Source of the DNA: DASZZX01 sp036260415
GTDB taxonomy: Bacteria > Actinomycetota > Nitriliruptoria > Nitriliruptorales > JAHWKO01
Length of the DNA: 8,107 bases
Assembly (NCBI GenBank): GCA_036260415.1
Contig: DASZZX010000059.1
Location: 1 to 8,107 of the forward strand
Direction: 5' to 3'
Shown here: one piece after another, positions 6,504 to 8,107 of the stretch
How the letters are laid out: each line of letters starts with the position of its first letter
Numbering within the stretch: position 1 is the stretch's first letter
The notes under the pieces: model-generated
Databases searched by the model: none
Told to the model about the DNA's origin: nothing
What the model saw: only the letters and a program-made list of their open reading frames with translations
Made by a program: the position numbers and the translations under genes

Positions 6504-6529
6504 CCGTCCCGCGCGGAGGGCGCGGACGG
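6504..6529 (+). terminator. Hairpin after livF, probable terminator without a T-run
   Basis: The arms CCGTCC + GCGC and GCGC + GGACGG pair over 10 bp, with one bulged C at 6510 and the 5-base loop GGAGG (6515-6519). It begins at the first base after the livF stop. No T-run follows, so it is not a classical intrinsic terminator, but T-poor hairpins are common at actinobacterial operon ends. It also lies in the path of transcripts coming from the convergent binding-protein gene. Confidence 0.55.
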
Positions 6530-6538
6530 GCCGGGCCT

Positions 6539-6582
6539 CTCGTGCGCGTGGATGGGTGCCCTCGTGCACGTGGATGGGTGCG
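6539..6582. repeat. Two-copy 22-bp tandem repeat between convergent genes
   Basis: Units at 6539-6560 and 6561-6582 match at 20 of 22 positions; both contain CGTGGATGGGTGC. They differ at unit positions 8 (G/A) and 22 (C/G). The array ends one base before the stop codon of the binding-protein gene and fills most of the space after the livF hairpin. It has no obvious stem of its own that would make a strong terminator. Confidence 0.85.
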
Positions 6583-6583
6583 C

Positions 6584-7909
6584 TCAGGTCGCCTCGGTCG
6601 ACGCAACGTCGCGTGTCTTGGTGACCTCGTAGCCGTCTTCGGCGGCCGCGTTGAAGACCCACACCTCGTAGGTCCCGGCGGCCGGCTCACCGGACTTGAC
6701 GAAGTCGAGCGGCCCGGCGGCGCCCTCGTAGTCCACGTCCGCACCCTCGTCGACCAGCGACTTGCAGGACGCGTAGTCCTTGCACTTGTCGCCGTCCTTG
6801 GTGATCGGGACGATCTCGAGGCGGAACAGGTTGGGGTCGTCGGTTCCGGCTTTCTCCGCCGCCAGCGCGATGATGTTCACGCAGTCGTAGGCGTGCGCCG
6901 AGAAGATCTGGGGTGTGCCCTCCGGCGCGAACTCGTTGAAGGCCTGCTTGAATGCCTCCGACCCCTGCGAGGAGGGGGCGGTGCCCTTCACCCCGTCGAG
7001 CACCGCTGGGTTGTTGGGGTCGACCAGCTTGGGGACCTCACCCGACTGCATGCCGTCGGCCGTGTACACGGCGATCGAGTCGGGGCCAAGCCCCTTGGCG
7101 ATCATCTCGCGCAGGATCTTCGACCCGGTGTCGGGGAACGAGATCACGACGACGGAGTCGGCTTTGACTTCGTTCAGTTTCTGCACATCCGCCGAGAACT
7201 CGGTGCCGACCGGGTCGTAGGGCACGTTCACCGCGGCGGTCGCCCCGGCCTTCTGCAGCGCCATGGTCAGGGACTTCGCGAACCCCTGCCCGTAGTCGTC
7301 GTTGAGCGCGATGATCCCGACGTTGCTGAACCCGTCGGCGGCGATCAGCTCCGCCAGCGCCGTGGCCTGCAGGTTGTCCGCCGGCGGGGTGCGGAAGTAA
7401 AAGCCCGGGTCATCGGCCTCGTAGTTGGTCAGGTTCGACCCGGTGTTCGACGGCGAGCACTCCACGACCCGGGCGCTGGTCACCTTGTCGATGATCGACA
7501 ACGTGATGCGCGACGAGGCGGCTCCGATGATCGCGTCCACGTTGTTGCGCAGGTGGTCGTCGACGACGCTGTTGGCGATCTGCTCGTTGGTGCCGGAGTC
7601 GCCCTCCACGAGCTCGATCGGCTCGCCCAGCACCCCACCGGCTTCGTTGACGTGCTCCACCCCCATCCTGACCGCCTCGACCATGGCCGGCCCAAGCGCG
7701 GCCAGGTCACCGGTCTGGGGCAGCACCGTGCCGATCTTGAGCTTCCCGTCGACGTTCTGACGTTCGCCGCCCTCCGGTGCGGTGCCGGTGACGGTGTCCT
7801 CCGGCGCCGGCGAAGCGGCCCGATCGCCGTCCCCCCCGCCGCAGGCGGCCAGCACCAGGGCGGTCAGCCCCACCGTCGCGGCGGTGTGCAGCCACGGGGT
7901 GCGCGTCAT
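6584..7909 (-). CDS. Lipoprotein amino acid-binding protein of the LivHMGF importer
   Basis: Extracytoplasmic receptor that binds the ligand and delivers it to LivH-LivM. The product is 441 residues. Residues 1-22 are a lipoprotein signal peptide with lipobox LAAC and lipidated Cys23, so the protein is anchored to the outer face of the membrane. A Gly/Pro/Glu-rich linker (24-55) follows, then a type I periplasmic-binding fold of the Leu/Ile/Val-binding family (Peripla_BP_6): KIGTVLPQTGDLAALG (58-73), NEAGGVLGEPIEL (88-100) and the ligand-pocket region GAASSRITLSIID (129-141) with CSPSNTG (151-157). Four further cysteines (151, 343, 376, 382) could form disulfides. ATG 7909 was chosen over an upstream in-frame start at 8077 because it has GGGGAGGG just before it and places the signal peptide at the N-terminus. 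The gene is convergent with livF and has its own promoter region. The exact ligand cannot be read from sequence. Confidence 0.94.
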   Translation of the reverse strand: MTRTPWLHTAATVGLTALVLAACGGGDGDRAASPAPEDTVTGTAPEGGERQNVDGKLKIGTVLPQTGDLAALGPAMVEAVRMGVEHVNEAGGVLGEPIELVEGDSGTNEQIANSVVDDHLRNNVDAIIGAASSRITLSIIDKVTSARVVECSPSNTGSNLTNYEADDPGFYFRTPPADNLQATALAELIAADGFSNVGIIALNDDYGQGFAKSLTMALQKAGATAAVNVPYDPVGTEFSADVQKLNEVKADSVVVISFPDTGSKILREMIAKGLGPDSIAVYTADGMQSGEVPKLVDPNNPAVLDGVKGTAPSSQGSEAFKQAFNEFAPEGTPQIFSAHAYDCVNIIALAAEKAGTDDPNLFRLEIVPITKDGDKCKDYASCKSLVDEGADVDYEGAAGPLDFVKSGEPAAGTYEVWVFNAAAEDGYEVTKTRDVASTEAT

Positions 7910-8031
7910 GTTCCCTCCCCTGTCGGTCGTCGGACCCACCGCTGCCGGTTCGTCACACTCGAGCGGAGTCGTGACCCCGTGGGTCCCCCGCCCATCCCTC
8001 GGACTCGCCTCTCGGAGGTGCGTTGTCGTCC
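7910..8031 (-). promoter_or_regulatory. Leader of the binding-protein gene
   Basis: If transcription starts near 8025, this is an untranslated leader of about 115 bases. It ends in the ribosome site GGGGAGGG (7913-7920). Two small foldable elements are seen: GACCC-N3-GGGTC (7973-7985) and ACTC-N5-GAGT (7957-7969). Neither overlaps the ribosome site, and no known riboswitch pattern was recognised. The start codon's frame stays open back to 8077, but that stretch looks non-coding. Confidence 0.4.
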
Positions 8032-8058
8032 ATCCTACGATGCCGGTAGGAAACGCAA
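8032..8058 (-). promoter_or_regulatory. Candidate promoter of the binding-protein gene
   Basis: Read on the minus strand, TAGGAT (8032-8037) is a good TAnnnT -10 box. TTGCGT (8053-8058) is a partial -35 match, with a 15-base spacer that is shorter than ideal. The -10 box lies inside one arm of the inverted repeat at 8033-8051, so a bound protein would block the polymerase. Confidence 0.4.
8033..8051. promoter_or_regulatory. Inverted repeat over the binding-protein promoter, candidate operator
   Basis: TCCTAC (8033-8038) and GTAGGA (8046-8051) are perfect 6-bp arms separated by 7 bases, giving a 19-bp two-fold symmetric site. It covers the candidate -10 box and most of the spacer, which is where repressors often bind. 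The TCCTAC hexamer also occurs once upstream of livH (2165-2170), overlapping the candidate -10 box there, but without a second arm. Confidence 0.4.
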
Positions 8059-8068
8059 CACGGCGGCT

Positions 8069-8084
8069 GGGCACCACCGTGCCC
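8069..8084. repeat. Perfect 6-bp inverted repeat upstream of the binding-protein promoter
   Basis: GGGCAC and GTGCCC pair perfectly around the 4-base loop CACC, 10 bases upstream of the candidate -35 box. It could be a second regulator site or the terminator stem of a gene lying beyond the right edge. No T-run is present on either side. The rest of the sequence to 8107 shows no supported gene. Confidence 0.45.
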
Positions 8085-8107
8085 GTCCATGCGGCGACGC
8101 CCCGGGC

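Noticed and set aside
7910..8031. Riboswitch or attenuator in the leader of the binding-protein gene
   Set aside because: Only short stems were found. There is no leader peptide with repeated Leu/Ile/Val codons and no known aptamer pattern.
7910..8077. Upstream extension of the binding-protein frame to a start at 8077
   Set aside because: It would put 56 hydrophilic residues before a clear lipoprotein signal peptide. The ATG at 7909 has its own ribosome site and the extension contains the candidate promoter.

Overview
This is high-GC DNA (roughly 70% by eye) with GTG starts, GGAGG-type ribosome sites, 4-base GTGA gene overlaps and a DUF4446-pheA-serS cluster. These traits point to an actinomycete-like (Actinomycetota) chromosome. 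A deep-branching class such as Nitriliruptoria is possible, but the window alone cannot fix the taxon. No RNA genes, insertion sequences, phage genes or CRISPR arrays were seen.

Layout. Positions 1-1924 (minus strand) hold a housekeeping run read right to left: a DUF4446 membrane protein of unknown role, prephenate dehydratase (pheA, phenylalanine synthesis) and the N-terminal third of seryl-tRNA synthetase (serS, cut by the window edge). The first two overlap by 4 bases and the last two are 10 bases apart, so they are probably co-transcribed. A divergent control region of 286 bases (1925-2210) separates them from a plus-strand ABC transporter operon of the branched-chain/hydrophobic amino acid (LivHMGF, HAAT) family: livH (2211-3698), livM (3736-4803), livG (4793-5653) and livF (5751-6503). 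A hairpin directly after livF probably ends it. The matching lipoprotein solute-binding protein (6584-7909) lies on the minus strand and converges on livF. Its promoter and about 115 bases of leader lie at the right end of the window.

How the parts work together. The binding protein, lipid-anchored outside the membrane, captures a ligand, probably a branched-chain or other hydrophobic amino acid. It hands it to the LivH-LivM membrane channel, which the LivG-LivF ATPases drive. The five proteins make one complete importer, but the binding protein has its own promoter and can be expressed separately.

Most unusual points. LivH carries an N-terminal signal-like segment plus a beta-sandwich-like domain of about 95 residues, predicted to sit outside the cell and fused to the permease. 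It also carries an internal insert of about 48 residues that seems to add membrane spans. The livH-livM junction holds a perfect 16-bp direct repeat that looks like the scar of a 38-bp tandem duplication which broke an ancestral TGATG stop/start overlap. Smaller points are a 22-bp tandem repeat between the convergent genes, an inverted repeat over the binding-protein promoter, and a possible 26-codon ORF coupled to livF. The window looks like a recognisable transporter locus with unusual details. Nothing here shows a wholly new system.
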